From Dolomedes plantarius (taxonomy: Eukaryota; Arthropoda; Arachnida; Araneae; Dolomedidae): 64,000 bases of DNA. Positions 45,545 through 57,602 of this stretch are shown in pieces (within the stretch, counting starts at the first letter, position 1; each line of letters starts with the position of its first letter). The notes beneath the pieces were generated by a model, which was given only the letters and a program-made list of their open reading frames with translations, was not told the origin of the DNA and did not search any database. Location of the stretch: assembly GCA_907164885.2 (NCBI GenBank), contig OU015496.1:140030685-140094684 (forward strand), given 5' to 3'. The translations under genes were made by a program, and so were the position numbers.

Positions 45545-47408
45545 AAGGGACGGAGACTATCATAAAGTGATAAGAATGGAACCTTAGTGCTCACAAATAA
45601 AGCAAAAGATATACAAGAAATGAAATCAAAAAGACGAATAAGAACTAAGAGAAATTTTAGCAAGTCCCCGATCTCTAAAAGCACAAAACTCTCCTAATAA
45701 GTACAAATCGCACTGAAATTTGAACTCGACCTTCGGATTATAGGTGCTTTATTCGTACCATTAGGACGGTAAGAACCAGGACGCTGCTGTTTTCCTAAAT
45801 ACATGCCTCGTCTAAATATGAACAGGAATAGGGTTGTGCATGTGGAATGCTAAATATGTGTTGAACATTCGTTTCCAATCCCAAAACGTGCGACCGTGTT
45901 TCTGCATTTCGTCTGCAAAGATCAAAAATAATTTGAACTACGCGTGACGCATATTTATGCACGTTCCGCATTTTACATCCTTTTCATAATTAACTTGCGT
46001 GGAGAAGCATGTATTTTTTAGGGTTTGTCAGGAGATTAAAGCTGTTTTGGTTAATAGTGTTTAGTTAGAAAATTTGGTAATGAAAGATTCCATCCTGGGA
46101 GTATATTTGTACTCATAGACATTCAGTTCATATTTTGAATATTTAAATGATCTCTCGTCTGGCGTGAAGTTTTATAGTTACAGCGCATGTGCGAGAAGAT
46201 AAATTACTGATATGGCATACCAGAAGTTATTTTTAACAAATGTTTGGCCGTTGATACATGGGAATATATAATGAGTTACTTAATGTACATTGTGAGTGGT
46301 TTGTTTCTACGATTTCTAATTTTCTACAATCTTTTAGGAATGTATATGTTTTATCTTCTCACGTATTACGTCTTTTAAGCTCCGTGGGAATTAAAAAACA
46401 AGATTTATTTTCTGAAGGTGCCATACGATATCAACATTTTGTGGTATAATAAAAAACTTTATTACACACAGAAAATTGATGAATGAAATTTTCTTCAAAA
46501 AACATCTCAAGAAATTTTAATAATAGAATAATGTATCAGTTAAAATTAACGCAAATATTTAAAAAAAAGAATAAATTATTGCACACATGTTTGAGTATTT
46601 CTTTAGAGAGAGAGAACACGCTCTTTATCGAATATTTCATATGTTTTCAGTCATCAGGACTAGTTCGCCAGATCTCTCTCTCTACAACATATGGTATCAT
46701 AGAATCGTATTTCATTTCCACCTTGATTTATTGAGTCACATTTTTTATGTTAATTATTTTCCAGACATCAACTGCATCATAATGTCCGGAACGCGCAGTA
46801 CTATAGATAGAAAGCATGAAGTGACCATAAAGTTGATGAGAGGAGTGATGTAGCTAGGTCAGTTTATTTCCAGCTCATGAGCAATCGTTTTGAGTTTTTA
46901 ACTTTTTGACGAACGTGTTTAGCTCAACGAGATTGTGTACTCTCCTGCATAATATGGTTGTTACTCTAAGTTTGTAATATCTGCGTACAAACTGAATACT
47001 ACCTCAGCAATATTATAAAGGGATCAAGTTTTGTAGAAATTGAAAGCTTAATAATTATATTAATGATTAACAGAGATGCTTTGAGTTTTAAGAATAAGTG
47101 ATGAATACATTATCTGATCATTCTTCAGTCCAATAATTTAGGTAGAAAGTTGAGTAAGTATAAGATCTTACAAAGTATCCTAAGCATTACCCGTCAATCT
47201 TACATGTAGTCTGTCTCGATTTAGTTACGTATTTTTAGTTAGGAAGGTAATTAAACTTATTACCTTACATCTATTCATAACTATTATCACGTTGATACAT
47301 ATTTGAAAACCCGCATTACCATATGTAAAAATGGAAGAAACTAGTAGCAAAAATGACATGAAGCGGCAAAATAAACTGAGTCAACTGAACAAACTAGGGA
47401 ATATAATG
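45545..47408. other. No recognisable gene
   Basis: AT-rich unique sequence. 45960-46090 is weakly similar to 48195-48330, suggesting an older, larger duplication that includes 47409-47600 and 48536-48940. No coding domain found. Confidence 0.45.
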
Positions 47409-47600
47409 TTCCACTGTGCCTAGTAGCATGTTCTCACATAGGAGTGTCGTACTTTTTTGTCCTCGTACCAAAATATTTAAAAACAATATTTCTTGGCATA
47501 AGAAGAATTGGGTAAGTATTTATAATGGGATTAGTATGAAAAGTAACAGATTTTTAAAGTGAAGCATATGAAAGTTAACGATCATATAATAACCTATTTC
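47409..47600 (+). repeat. Duplicated locus, copy without SINE
   Basis: About 190 bp matching 48536-48960, with TAGTAGCATGTTCT, CCAAAATATTTAAAAACAAT and CAGATTTTTAAAGTGAAGCA. It runs through the point where the second copy holds a SINE, so it is the empty site. It lacks about 20 bp present near 48630. Confidence 0.85.
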
Positions 47601-48535
47601 ACACCAGTCAGTCGTTGTCAGTTGTCTCTATACCACAGAGTTGGCACTTCATTTCTCTGTGTATCTATATATTAAGGTAAAAGATACGTGTAACCAGGAC
47701 AAAGATAATAGAATATCATTAAATGAAAAAAAAAACGAAAGCTGAAATTTATTGATCAAATACTCTCTAATACAAATCAGAACATAGAGATAATGTAAAT
47801 TAAGTTAAATGTACTTGTTATCGGTATAAGCAGTAAATAAAATTAAGGAGGATCTTAAATAAAAGAAGTCGGAAACCACCCGATTATCAAAGTAAATATG
47901 TTGAAAGAGTACTTGGAGAAAAAAGAAATGTCAATAAATGAAGCCTCGGCGCTGATACCTAAGTTCATTTTACAGCTAACACAGAGAAATATATAGAACT
48001 ATATCAAGGTGTTATTTAAAATTAAATCCTGGCTCCACAGACATAAGATTGGTCACAGATTTATACGATTCATAATCATGCAGTTATAAAAATATGTGCT
48101 GAGTGTTACCGAAAAACAACTAGTTCTCTTTTTTCCCCTTTCTCTGCAAATTATAAAAATAACTACGCGTAATAAATATTTAATTATGTTTTATATTTTA
48201 CACCACTTTCGGAATTATTCTGCTCAAAGAGCAGCATGAATTTTTAAGGATTTTTGAGGGAAATGGAGCTGATTTAGATAATAGTGTAGATTATGCTGAT
48301 AAAAGATGAGCATATCGAAAAGTAACACAGAAAGTGGATATGTGGTCGTTATATTTGAATATCGAACAGAATATTTCCTCATGCGTGGACTTCTGTAATT
48401 ACAACGAAAGCATTAGATGATCAATTTTTGCGAATAGTACATACATGGCACGATTTAAGCATCTGCTAATCCTCATCAAGGTCAAAAATTCTTTTAATAT
48501 TATAAGAGTTTCTATGTTTTCTCGTACGGAATATG

Positions 48536-48942
48536 ATGTTGCACTGCGCTTAGTAGCATGTTCTAGCATAGGAGTGTCGAACTTTTTCTGTCCTCGTGCC
48601 AAAATATTTAAAAACAATATTTCTTCGCATGCCGATGTGCTTGCTAGTTTATTAACAGGAATGGGTAAGTATTTATAACAGGATTAGTTTGAACAGTAAC
48701 AGATTTTTAAAGTGGTTTGGTTTGGAGCGATACGGTCAATTTATTGCTACACGAGGGCTAATAAGGCATGAGGGTCTACAGTTTAAAGCCAATTCGGAAA
48801 GGGTACAAACATCCATGGCAACAGTGGGACTCGAACCCGCAGGATCTGATCCGAATGCCAGCGTCCTAGACATTCGACCATCGCCCGGCGAATTTTAAAG
48901 TGAAGCATAAGAAAGTTAAAGCTGATGTAATAACGTATTTAG
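48536..48942 (+). repeat. Duplicated locus, copy with SINE-C
   Basis: Left part 48536-48713 and right part 48893-48942 together match 47409-47600. Between them is the SINE with its target duplication. Confidence 0.85.
48714..48892 (-). repeat. tRNA-derived SINE-C, complete
   Basis: Flanked by TTTTAAAGT (48705-48713 and 48893-48901). The minus-strand head has GATGGTCGAATGTCTAGG (A-box region) and GGTTCGAGTCC (B box); the short tail end is at 48714. The sequence at 47409-47600 confirms the borders. Confidence 0.9.
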
Positions 48943-48986
48943 CATAATAATAATAAAAAATAATTATAATCTATTAATGGGATTTT

Positions 48987-49368
48987 TGCTGTTGAATATA
49001 TATTTTTTTCTAATGGCTGGGAGCACTGAGCCTAGGCTCTTCTCCGGGGGTAACCGGAAGCGTAAGACCACTTCGCTGCATGCGTTGCCCCGAGTGCATC
49101 ACAGGGGGTGGGTCCACGCTGCACCCGTTTGATGTCCGCGAATTTTGAACCGAGTCAAGTGGCGGGACCAGACCACCTGACCCAGCACCTCCAGAGGTAA
49201 TTTGAGAACTTGGAGGACATTGCAGCCTTGACAGATTTTACGTGCATCGGCCACCATTAGTGAACACGGCGGTGGATTTGGCGTCGACCGGCATCGAACC
49301 AGAGACGTCCAGATCTCTGGCTCGCTGCGTTTTCCAACTGGGCTAAAGCGCCCACTGCTGTTGAATAT
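48987..49368 (-). repeat. tRNA-derived SINE-A, complete
   Basis: SINE 49000-49355 between 13-bp duplications TGCTGTTGAATAT (48987-48999 and 49356-49368). The minus-strand head GGGCGCTTTAGCCCAGTTGG and B box GGTTCGATGCC match the SINE at 8218. Its 3' half differs from that copy, so it is probably the ancestral SINE-A arrangement. Confidence 0.9.
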
Positions 49369-49467
49369 TGGATGTTATATATTTTACGTATACATTCACC
49401 AGGTTCACCTGTAAAAACAATTTGAATAACCGAACTTGATTCTTCTTTCCGTCTGTATTTGAAAATG

Positions 49468-49813
49468 TTGTTATTTGTTGTTGTTGTTTCTTATGCCCCC
49501 TGGCTGGAAATTCCAGACCAGGTCCAAAAAGGCTTCGGGCTGAAGTGTGCGTCTCCGGTTTATATAGCACCACAAGGGTCGGAGTCCGTCTTAGCTCGTT
49601 GCCACCTGAATTTTGACCGAGCACCCCCAGGGGTGACATCTGGGGATGTATCGTACCCTCTCCCACCCTCTCTGATCTCATAGAGGGATTTTACGTTCTA
49701 CAGATTTAACGTGCCCATATCTGGCCTAGACGCAGATGTATTTAATAGCGCGAGTCGGGATTCGATCCGAGCACCCTCAGCACCGCGCTACCACAAGGCT
49801 ACCTGGATCCCAC
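49468..49813 (-). repeat. tRNA-derived SINE-B, near complete
   Basis: The minus-strand head near 49806 contains TTGTGGTAGCGCGGTGCTG (A-box region) and GGATCGAATCC (B box). The body includes CGGTCAAAATTCAGGTGGCAA and the shared 3' domain ACTCCGACCCTTGTGGTGCTAT. The tail is CATAAGAAACAACAACAAC.. at 49468. Possible short target duplication around (T)TGAAAAT. Confidence 0.85.
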
Positions 49814-51250
49814 ATCTATGAAAATACTATTATTAAATGAATTAATTTTCAATAAACTATAATGAACATTTAAATAATTTAACATTCCAATTTCTCCGAT
49901 ATTATAACTTACGTTCAGTAATCGCACACGTTCACTTGTTTCCAGATCATTCCTGTAATCGGTAAATTTTTGTCACTGTACAGAACTGGACTGAGAAAAT
50001 ATTGATTACTCTTGAGGATTTTCCAAATTCAGCTACTCAAATTTTGTTCATTCTAGTTCCAGGATAATCGTTTTTGGTGTCCATAGTTTCGCCATCTATG
50101 TTCTAGCACCTACAGTATATCCTATCTCCATTTAAGGCGTGGTCTATTTAATTTTAATGTGTACAAGGATAAAGAGAAAATCAAGTGGCCTCTCGTATGG
50201 CAGTCGCAGTCCTGTTGAACGTGAGTAAAAAATAGCAATTTTATCCAAATCTTTAGTCATTTTAATTTTTGGCATATTAATTTCCTGCTCTTACATGTAA
50301 TCGATACACAAGTGTAACTATATCATTGTCCAAGTACTTTTTTAAAACCTCCAATACAAAGTGCATCGAGGTTCATCTTTATCTATTAGATGCTTTTTTA
50401 GACAAGGTATTTTAAACATGGCGCATTTTCGGTGTTGCAAGGGAACAGGATTGGTGAGTAAAAGGTTTGTGGAATTTTGCCGCAAGCGAAAAAAATATTT
50501 CTGCAGAATTCCCGAATGAACTGAGATCATTACGCTGGGGTTTTCTTCTGTTTTGGTTTCTCATTACCTGGTCAATCTATGCTGGTTTATCTCCGCCATG
50601 AATCTCTGTGATAATGGAGAATCAATCATAGTATTTTACTGTTTTGTTGTTTGCAATTAACGATTGGACCGAACAGTGTAATGGGGGTATGCATCGTTGC
50701 ATATATATGAAAGTTCCATATAGACTCTGAATTTAAAATTTAAGATTTAATATGTAAATTTTTTTAATTTATAGAAAGTTACATTACGTACACTTCCCAT
50801 CTTCAAAGTAATTAAATTACGGATGAGTTAAATAATAAACAGCCGCCAAAAAAGCTATGACTAAAAATTTCAGCCGTTTGCCAAATTTTGTTCATTTAAA
50901 TTCTACAAAAATAGAGACTATAAGTATTAATTAATCTTCTTCAATAATATAGCGCCCCAAAAGAGTATTTACCCCAAATCTCAATTTAAAATTGACTAAG
51001 TCGACAAAAGTATGAAAAAGATATATTAGTTGTTCAAAGCGTTTGTTGATTAGATATGAGGAATGTCAATTTATATTTTACTCGATCTTCGATTGCCTAA
51101 GGTAAGAAAATGTGACTTCAGAAGACTTATTATTACCATACTAACAAAGTACGATTCCCATATAGGCTGTCAATTAACAACCAATATCCGAAAAAAAGGA
51201 GAAATTCTGTGTTTGAAATTATTCCCTTACTTCCACAAAGTAATTTAAAA
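49814..51250. other. No recognisable gene
   Basis: AT-rich unique sequence without repeats or domains that I can name. Confidence 0.5.
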
Positions 51251-51534
51251 GGGCTCGGGGTAGTAGCGCGTCGGCTTTCAGAGCTGAGGGTGCTTGGATC
51301 GAATCCCGACAGGCGCCATTAAATACCTAGGCCGGATATGGGCACGTTAACCCGCGAACACCCGTGTCTAATTTCGAACACGAGAACTCGCGCCGGGTAT
51401 CTCATACCCTAGTTCATTTCTGCTATTTAAATATCAATTAATATTGTTTATAACCTTACGTAACTGAAGAACATAAAATAATAAATTAAAGATTTTTTGG
51501 GAATTTTAATAATACTCACATTTTTTACAGGCAA

Positions 51535-51645
51535 TTTTTACAAACTACATACTGATGTTCAACACAGAGACATTTTCCCCATTTTTGGCACATAAATTTT
51601 GTTTTTCTGTACTTCTTACTTGGGCAAATTTAACATCGTTTATAG
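51535..51645 (-). pseudogene. piggyBac transposase C-terminal Cys-rich domain
   Basis: Minus strand. Reads R-C, then a stop (TAA, Asn likely originally), I-C-P-S-K-K-Y-R-K-T-K-F-M-C-Q-K-W-G-K-C-L-C and E-H...V-C-K-N-C-L stop at 51535-51537. The spacing of Cys/His fits the C-terminal zinc-finger-like domain with which piggyBac transposases bind their ends. Confidence 0.8.
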
Positions 51646-51979
51646 TCTATAGTTTTCATCTTGAGTTTTTTTGCAGGCGGTTCACTATTAGTGATTTTCA
51701 GTTCTATTGAAGTGCTTGAATAAGTTGTTTTTGTTTGAGGCACCAGCATGTTGCTACCAAAGAGAACATTCCATGGATCTACGGGAGAAGCGAGATCTCT
51801 TGAATAATGTGTATTACCTGGAAGCTTGCTAATTACGTTCCTTGAAGGCTTCCTTACATTTTGCCGGTATTTTTTCTTCAGCCATTTTGTAATTTTATCT
51901 TTACCAATATAAAAATCGGCTGTTGACAGTGAACTTTTATCGTCGTCTCAATTTCAGTAGAAGAATCGTGATTGCTACA

Positions 51980-52099
51980 TTATTCTCCATCCTCAGAGAC
52001 ATCATTATCTCGAGATAAAGGTTCATCATCACTAGAAACAGTCTCTAAAAGGTGTCGCAAATGTTTCATTTCCTCTTCGTAAGTCAAAAAGCGCGCCAT
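51980..52099 (-). pseudogene. piggyBac transposase N-terminus
   Basis: The minus-strand ATG at 52099 begins M-A-R-F-L-T-Y-E-E-E and is followed by an acidic stretch (S-S-D-D-E-P, V-S-E-D-G-E) to TAA at 51980. Acidic low-complexity N-termini are usual for piggyBac transposases. About 330 bp of worn sequence separates it from the C-terminal piece. Confidence 0.65.
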
Positions 52100-52570
52100 T
52101 ATGCACTAAACTGACAGAAAAAAGGAAAGATCTGAATGACGCAAGGACTTGCACGGGTACGACATACCCCCCGAAATATTTTTCTCCAAACTTATTTTTA
52201 GAGTAGAACTAGTTTTTACCCCGCTGAGAAAATGTGATATTGTGTACAGATACACGAAATTTCGGCCTAATCCGATAAGAAGAAGATAATAAAAGCATTG
52301 AATGAAAATGGGTGGGCATGTCATACCCGGTGCAAGTTCTCGCGGGTTAAATACGCATACAGAAAAGTCCATATATGAGGTCAGAGAGGTTGGGTGAGAG
52401 TACGATCCCCCTGATGTCACTCATGGGGTTGTTCGGTCAAAATTGAGGCGGCAACTAGCTAAGACGGACTCCGACCCTGGTGGTGCTATATAAACCGGAG
52501 CCGCAGACCCTAGGCCTGTATAGACCTGGTTTGGAACTTTCAGATTCAACATTAGAAAAATCAACAACAA

Positions 52571-53715
52571 TTGAAAAGAAAAATGCAATATGGTTTTGGT
52601 CTAATTTTGTTTAGACTGGTAATTTACTGTCGAAGAATTTTCTTTTTTTTTACAAAAAACGGGAAGATAATTAAATCAAATCTTTAGTTAAGCATTAAAC
52701 AAAGCAAAACCAAAATATGTAAGACTTAACTCGGAAATTAATTTCGATGTGGCGAGTTTTTATGAAAATACCCTTAGATAGGAATTATTTTTAGTACTCT
52801 AATACTGTCATAGTAGGTTTGAAACAGTGTTTAAGTTAGCATAAACATTCTAGTTGTATCAATATCTTAATATTTAATTTTTGGGACTTCCAAAAGAATT
52901 AATCTCCAAGAAAATTAAAAGATTTATCTATAATACATAAAGATAGCATAATTTTTAAAAGTCAGATTTTTAGACTATATTGTAGAGAATGCTGTCAATT
53001 TTTTATTCAAATCTGCCTATAATCCTATAAACATCAATCAAGGAAAATCTCACGTCAGAACTGCTTTACTAATCACCTGCTAAAGGGACTAATGACTAGC
53101 GGTCTTTGTTATTTGAATGGAAGCACTTGGAAGCGCCTGTATTAAAAATGCTCCGTATCGGGAAAGTTTTCTCTATCTCCACTCAACAAATCAACTATCT
53201 CGTTCATAAAACTACTCGAAGCTAGCGTATTATGTAAAGAAGAGTAATATAGCAAATGCTGCTATTGCAATTGTCCACCGGGTCTTATTAAGTGACGTGA
53301 TTGCATCATAATTAACTGTTGATTGTCATTTTAAAACAGAATACACGATATTTCAGTTTTAAGCTGTAAATTCCCGAAATTTTGCTACATATTGTTATAT
53401 GTTTCTAGTGATATGTAAAGTATGGAAACTAACAATAACTTTAGTACAAAATCTAAGAATCGAAATGTGACAGTTAGAAGATTACTCACTTGCTAAAGTA
53501 TCTGATACCTTACTATCATAGCCACCTAATTAGTTGCTTAGCACAACAAACAGATTCCGTTTTCTCAGCATTGATAATATTAGATACACAATTGTTTGGA
53601 GATATAACGATTATCCAGCAGTCTTTAATTTTACTAAATTTGAAGCTTTGAATTCGAAGTGTAATATTTAAAACTGCATATTGTGCTGGAAAGTCATTCG
53701 TCTTGGTGATGATTT
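52571..53715. other. No recognisable gene
   Basis: AT-rich unique sequence. Confidence 0.5.
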
Positions 53716-53716
53716 C

Positions 53717-53750
<34 letters not shown>

Positions 53751-54130
53751 AAATATGGATTTATTCCGGAAATAATCCATACAGATCAGGCAGCCCACGA
53801 CATTACAAATGATCAGAAAACAAAACAAAACTGCAATATAAACTAGAAACCAACAATAAAAACTAGAAAAAAATAAACTGGAAAAATATACACAATCAAA
53901 AAGTTCAGTCACAAAGTGAGTTCATACTGGTCCTTGCATTCCAGTACAATTTGCTGATGTCTCCGTTTCTCTGGGAGATTCTGTGAAGTCCATGGCAAGT
54001 TAGGAGATGATCCGAATTCATAACGCCTGCCCTTCAGATCGGGCAAACGTTGGTTGGGAATATACCCATTTTGAACAGATGTTCTGCCAGTCGTGTCCAG
54101 TCTGTAGCCTGAAGGTGATGATTTGTAAGA
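53716..54130 (-). mobile_element. LINE 3' end, 5'-truncated, (CAA)n tail
   Basis: Minus strand. The C-terminus of ORF2 (to 53905) is followed by a 3' UTR of about 150 bp ending TATGGATTATTTCCGGAATAAATCCATA, a near-perfect inverted repeat at 53754-53781, and then a pure (CAA)n tail at 53716-53751. The truncated end near 54130 is typical of target-primed reverse transcription. Confidence 0.8.
53905..54127 (-). pseudogene. LINE ORF2 C-terminus with zinc knuckle
   Basis: Minus strand. Reads Q-A-T-D-W-T-R-L-A-E-H-L-F-K-M-G-I-F, then N-V-C-P-I-stop(TGA for Cys)-R-A-G-V-M-N-S-D-H-L-L-T-C, the C-x2-C-x7-8-H-x3-C motif closing many LINE ORF2 proteins. It ends ...M-N-S-L-C-D stop. The TGA replaces the second knuckle cysteine. 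A different LINE lineage from 38.8 kb. Confidence 0.8.
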
Positions 54131-54261
54131 TAGATATTCTTATTTTAAGCAAAAAAAAATATCAGATGTCTTTGGATGCTTGTTTAAATGCAGTGGGAGA
54201 TTGAGAGGTTCGCAAATAGCATTCATGATATGGTTTAACGGGATAATCGTTAGTACATAAA

Positions 54262-54928
54262 TCTCTCTATTCTAAAAAAAAGTAACTCCCGTTGCCGCTG
54301 TCAAAAGCTTGTCACGCTATCTCCTCCGAAACCGCTGGGGGTATGGGGTCGAGAGCGATACTAATGGATTCTGGAAAATGGGGGACCAAAGTAAGGCATG
54401 TCTCATCTTCGTCGGACTTTAAGTTTTTTTATTTTATGTTTTGTGGGAAAATATTGACTTTTTCATCTTCAGATTACGATAACTCGCCAAAAATAATCGT
54501 AGAATTTTGATCTTTTTACAATCTAAGACTACAGACATTTCTCTTTCAAACTAGACCTCATTTGTTTAAAAATATTTTAAAACAGACTAATATTTTCATC
54601 AAAAAATGAAACAGTTTTTCAAGAAATATCGTCCCCTGTGTGGATGTAATATCGATGCTCCTCGAGTTTTTATCTTACAAAGAAAATATTTATATCATCT
54701 GGAAGCTGAAAGCTTTCTTATTCATAAAAACCTCCTTTCAAGTCTATATCTTAAATTTTCGATTTTTAATTGAATTTTAAAGCTGATAATTCAGCAGTGA
54801 TGAACCGTCCTTCGCATTAAGGGTGACAACAGTAAATGGATGGAGGCTGTTACATTGCCAGAGAATCACCCCTATATATCTCGCTATTAGCCATAACAGA
54901 GGAGCGAGCCTAGGGGCGAAGCCCCTAG
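54262..54928 (+). mobile_element. Helitron-like element, family 3, copy 2 (complete)
   Basis: A|TCTCTCTATTCTAAAAAAAA start and AGGGGCGAAGCCCCTAG|T end (hairpin overlapping the terminal CTAG). The whole 667 bp match 15215-15888 in the opposite orientation. No coding capacity; a frame at 54292-54510 is accidental. The usual gap between hairpin and CTAG is absent, so the Helitron assignment is less firm than for families 1 and 2. Confidence 0.65.
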
Positions 54929-55099
54929 TCCATAAAACAAAAGATTCAGTGTTTGATTTCCTCTATGCATTTTTGATTGACGATAAAATTGATTAATGCG
55001 TGAATAAAAGCTCTTTTGGTCATCAACTGCTATTCGCACACAGGGTGCTTCGATTTCTCAATCGCTCACAGGATGATCGATCCCTCACAAAATAGTATA

Positions 55100-55412
55100 T
55101 GTTGTTGTTGTTGTTGTTGTTGTTTCTCATGTCCCCTGGCTGGAAATTCCAGACCAGGTCGATATAGGTTTCGGGCTGATGTGTGCGTCTCCGGTTTATG
55201 TTATATTCGGCTTGTATTATATAGAAACACAATGGTCGGAGTCCATCTTAGGTAGCTGCCACCTCAATTTTGACCGAGCACCCCCATGAGCGACATCTGG
55301 TGGATCGTACCCCATCCCACCCTCTCTGACCTCACAGAGGGACTCTCCGGTTTACGGATTTAACGTGCCCATATCCAGCCTAGGCACGGAGGTATTTAAT
55401 GACGCGTGTCGG
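55100..55412 (-). repeat. SINE-B, head truncated
   Basis: (TTG)n tail at 55100-55122 followed by the SINE-B 3' domain and body. It stops at GCGTGTCGGGA, so the promoter-bearing tRNA head is lost. A 25-bp insertion of GTTATATTCGGCTTG-type sequence interrupts the GGTTTAT..ATAG region near 55198. Confidence 0.85.
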
Positions 55413-56100
55413 GACACATAATAGTTATCTATAAATGTGCTTTTCCCCGATCTGCTAGTCGAAGAAAGTTTGCAAATATCTATTTCCATCCTGACAAAAT
55501 GACAGTAAATTTAAATTTCTGCTCCGATAATCACCCTTTCCCAACATATAAAACAAAAATCAGTTATCTGTGAACACTGGCCTTTCAGATTATAAGCTGA
55601 AAAAATGACCGACAGCGAGGCGAAAACTGAAAATACGACAGAACCAGCGTAAATCATCGATCTGCCGAAAAACTTATCTGTCTTTTTCGCGTGGGAATTT
55701 CGCTTCAGTCATTTCCACCGCTGTCAATCGAACAAACGGAGCTTCTTTGGTTTTTGTAGAGAGCCATGCATCGGTGAACGTAAATATTAAGTACGTCGAT
55801 TTTACAACTTAGAAGGTAAGTTCCTCCGTTTTTATTTGGTATTGAAGTGCATTCATGTTGCAATGATATGGAAAATTTTGAATAATTGTGATTATATTTT
55901 GTTCAAAAAATATGTTATTTCAGTGGGGAATGTTTATTCTAAAAACGCGTGCTCTCGAAATGATAGAATCAGGAGAAACGCTGCATGCGTAATTTGACTG
56001 AACAGTTCAGTTAGTATTTATCGAAAATAAAGACTGAATTATTGATGGAATAGGTCACAATTTCTATACTTTGCTCTTATTTTAGAATAGGAGACATTTA
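55413..56100. other. Unique region with a possible first exon
   Basis: No coding domain. The part at about 55590-55815 is less AT-rich and ends at a textbook donor, TTAGAAG|GTAAGT (55815/55816). It holds a 15-codon ATG-started frame (55605-55652, M-T-D-S-E-A-K-T). It could be a 5' UTR exon of a plus-strand gene lying to the right. Confidence 0.35.
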
Positions 56101-56290
56101 TTTTTTAATACAACAACCCCTTATCCCTGGACATTTGGGCATACAGAGAGATATTTTGTTGACTACTTTAATATGGAGCACCCAGGAGGAGAATCAACGG
56201 TATTCCCTGTAAGTGGTCGACACAGAAACACCCATGTCTTAGCCGGGATTAGAACCCAGCCCCACAGTAGTTGCTCCACAAACTATCACA
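56101..56290 (-). repeat. tRNA-like SINE fragment (SINE-E)
   Basis: Minus strand carries GGGTTCTAATCCCGGCTAAGACATGGGTG (B box underlying GGTTCTAATCC). It resembles the GGGTTCGAATACTGACTAAGGCATGGACG words in the inverted-repeat arms nearby. The head is partly eroded. Confidence 0.5.
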
Positions 56291-56322
56291 GAATGTGTAC
56301 GATGGAATGTGAAATATATTTC

Positions 56323-56580
56323 ATGAAGAATGAGGGATAATTTCCATAATTAAAAAATTATTTTTATAGATTGGAAGCAAAAATAAATAAATCAATAAAG
56401 AGGTTAAAAAACTTTTTAAGCTTTTTACTACAGATTAAATGATGAGTAAGAAATGCTTAAACAAATTATTACATTTTTTCCGCCTACATCGTATAGTGTT
56501 TGAAGCCACGAGTGGGTCCGGGTTCGAATACTGACTAAGGCATGGACGTTCTTGTGCTGGCCGCTCATAGAGAGTGATGT
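56323..56580 (+). repeat. Left arm of an inverted repeat (contains a SINE-E head)
   Basis: From AAGAATGAGGGATAATTTCC to CTTGTGCTGGCCGCTCA; pairs with 57903-58160 at high identity. A poly-G run (56631-56644) follows. Confidence 0.85.
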
Positions 56581-56921
56581 TGGTTCACTTGTATGGTGCT
56601 CTTCTGGAAAAAAAAAAATTGTAAATTCGTAAGGGGGGGGGGGGGCGAATGTCGAAAAAGTAAGTTAGAAAAAAAAGAATAAATTTTTCTATAATCGGCC
56701 CTTAACAGAACAAAATGCAACATAGCATTTCTTTCATTCTTGTCTGTTAGGGTAAATAGGTTCCCAACGTATATAAAACTGGTTAAAGAACAGGTTTGCT
56801 CATAATGCTAAATTTCGTGAATAATAATCTTGTTATTGGATCTAAAGAGAATAAAGCGAGAAATAAATTTTCTCTTGCTACTGTGTAAAGAGATAAAATA
56901 ACGTATAGCTCAAAATGTTTA

Positions 56922-57602
56922 TCTATATATATAAAACAGTTCCGTAACTGACTCATTCATTCACTGACTGACTGACTGACATACAACGCACAGACCAAAC
57001 CGCTGGACCTAAAGGGCTGAAATTTTGCATGGCGATTCTTCTAATAGTGTAGGGGTGCAATAAGAAAGATTTTTCAAAAATTCTTCTTAGATTTTTTTAA
57101 ATTAAATTTTTAAGCTGTTTAATTTATATCACGAGAAAGATCATAAAAATTCCTTCAAAATGAAATTTTTTTCGAATTTTTACCTCCATTTCCTGATTTT
57201 TGGTGAATTTTTAAAGATTAATTTTTAGAATTTAATTTATTAAATGCTGATCACGTGATTTCTTTTTCTGGTACTTTCAATAAATTTATCGTCACGTGCG
57301 TAACAACTAAATAGACAAAAAAATATTTTTTTCTCTTTCTAATGCAGCAGACGATAGGATATTATCCAAAAAATATTAAAATACAGTAAAAGACATGTTC
57401 CTTAAACTGTAGTATATGGTTTAGCATGTTCTATTAATTTAATTTGAATATTTTCTTCTACATTATTTTGTATATAAAAATATCTGTTACGATAATTTTT
57501 ATAAATATAGTTTGTTGGGTTTTTTTTTGGCATTAATTGCATACATTGACCGTTGTATTTAATTTGAATGTACTCCGTAGCGAAGTGCGGGTTTTCAGCT
57601 AG
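56922..57602 (+). mobile_element. Helitron-like element, family 1, copy 2 (complete)
   Basis: A|TCTATATATATAAAACAGTTCCG start; end hairpin CCGTAGCGAAGTGCGGG, TTTTCAG, CTAG|T. Matches 30257-30948 reversed. Sits between the two arms of the 56323/58160 inverted repeat. Confidence 0.85.

Larger units (their letters stand above)
51347..52350 (-). mobile_element. piggyBac remnant, 996 bp
   Basis: Element 51351-52346 between TTAA (51347-51350 and 52347-52350). Both ends begin CCCGCGA, and both have GAGAAC.(C/T)GC.CCGGGTAT just inside; on the left about 23 extra bases separate the two parts. Start and end pieces of a piggyBac transposase remain on the minus strand, with the catalytic core deleted. 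Confidence 0.9.
51253..52570 (+). repeat. SINE-B split by a piggyBac remnant
   Basis: The head and first part are 51253-51350 (B box GGATCGAATCC, then GGATATGGGCACGTTAA). The rest is 52351-52570 (GAGGTCAGAGAGG, CGGTCAAAATTGAGG, the shared 3' domain, and a CAACAACAA tail). It joins in register at one TTAA. Confidence 0.85.

Noticed and set aside
53694..53912. Frame with an Asn repeat (also 55023-55232)
   Set aside because: Poly-Asn comes from (AAC)n, the LINE or SINE tail.
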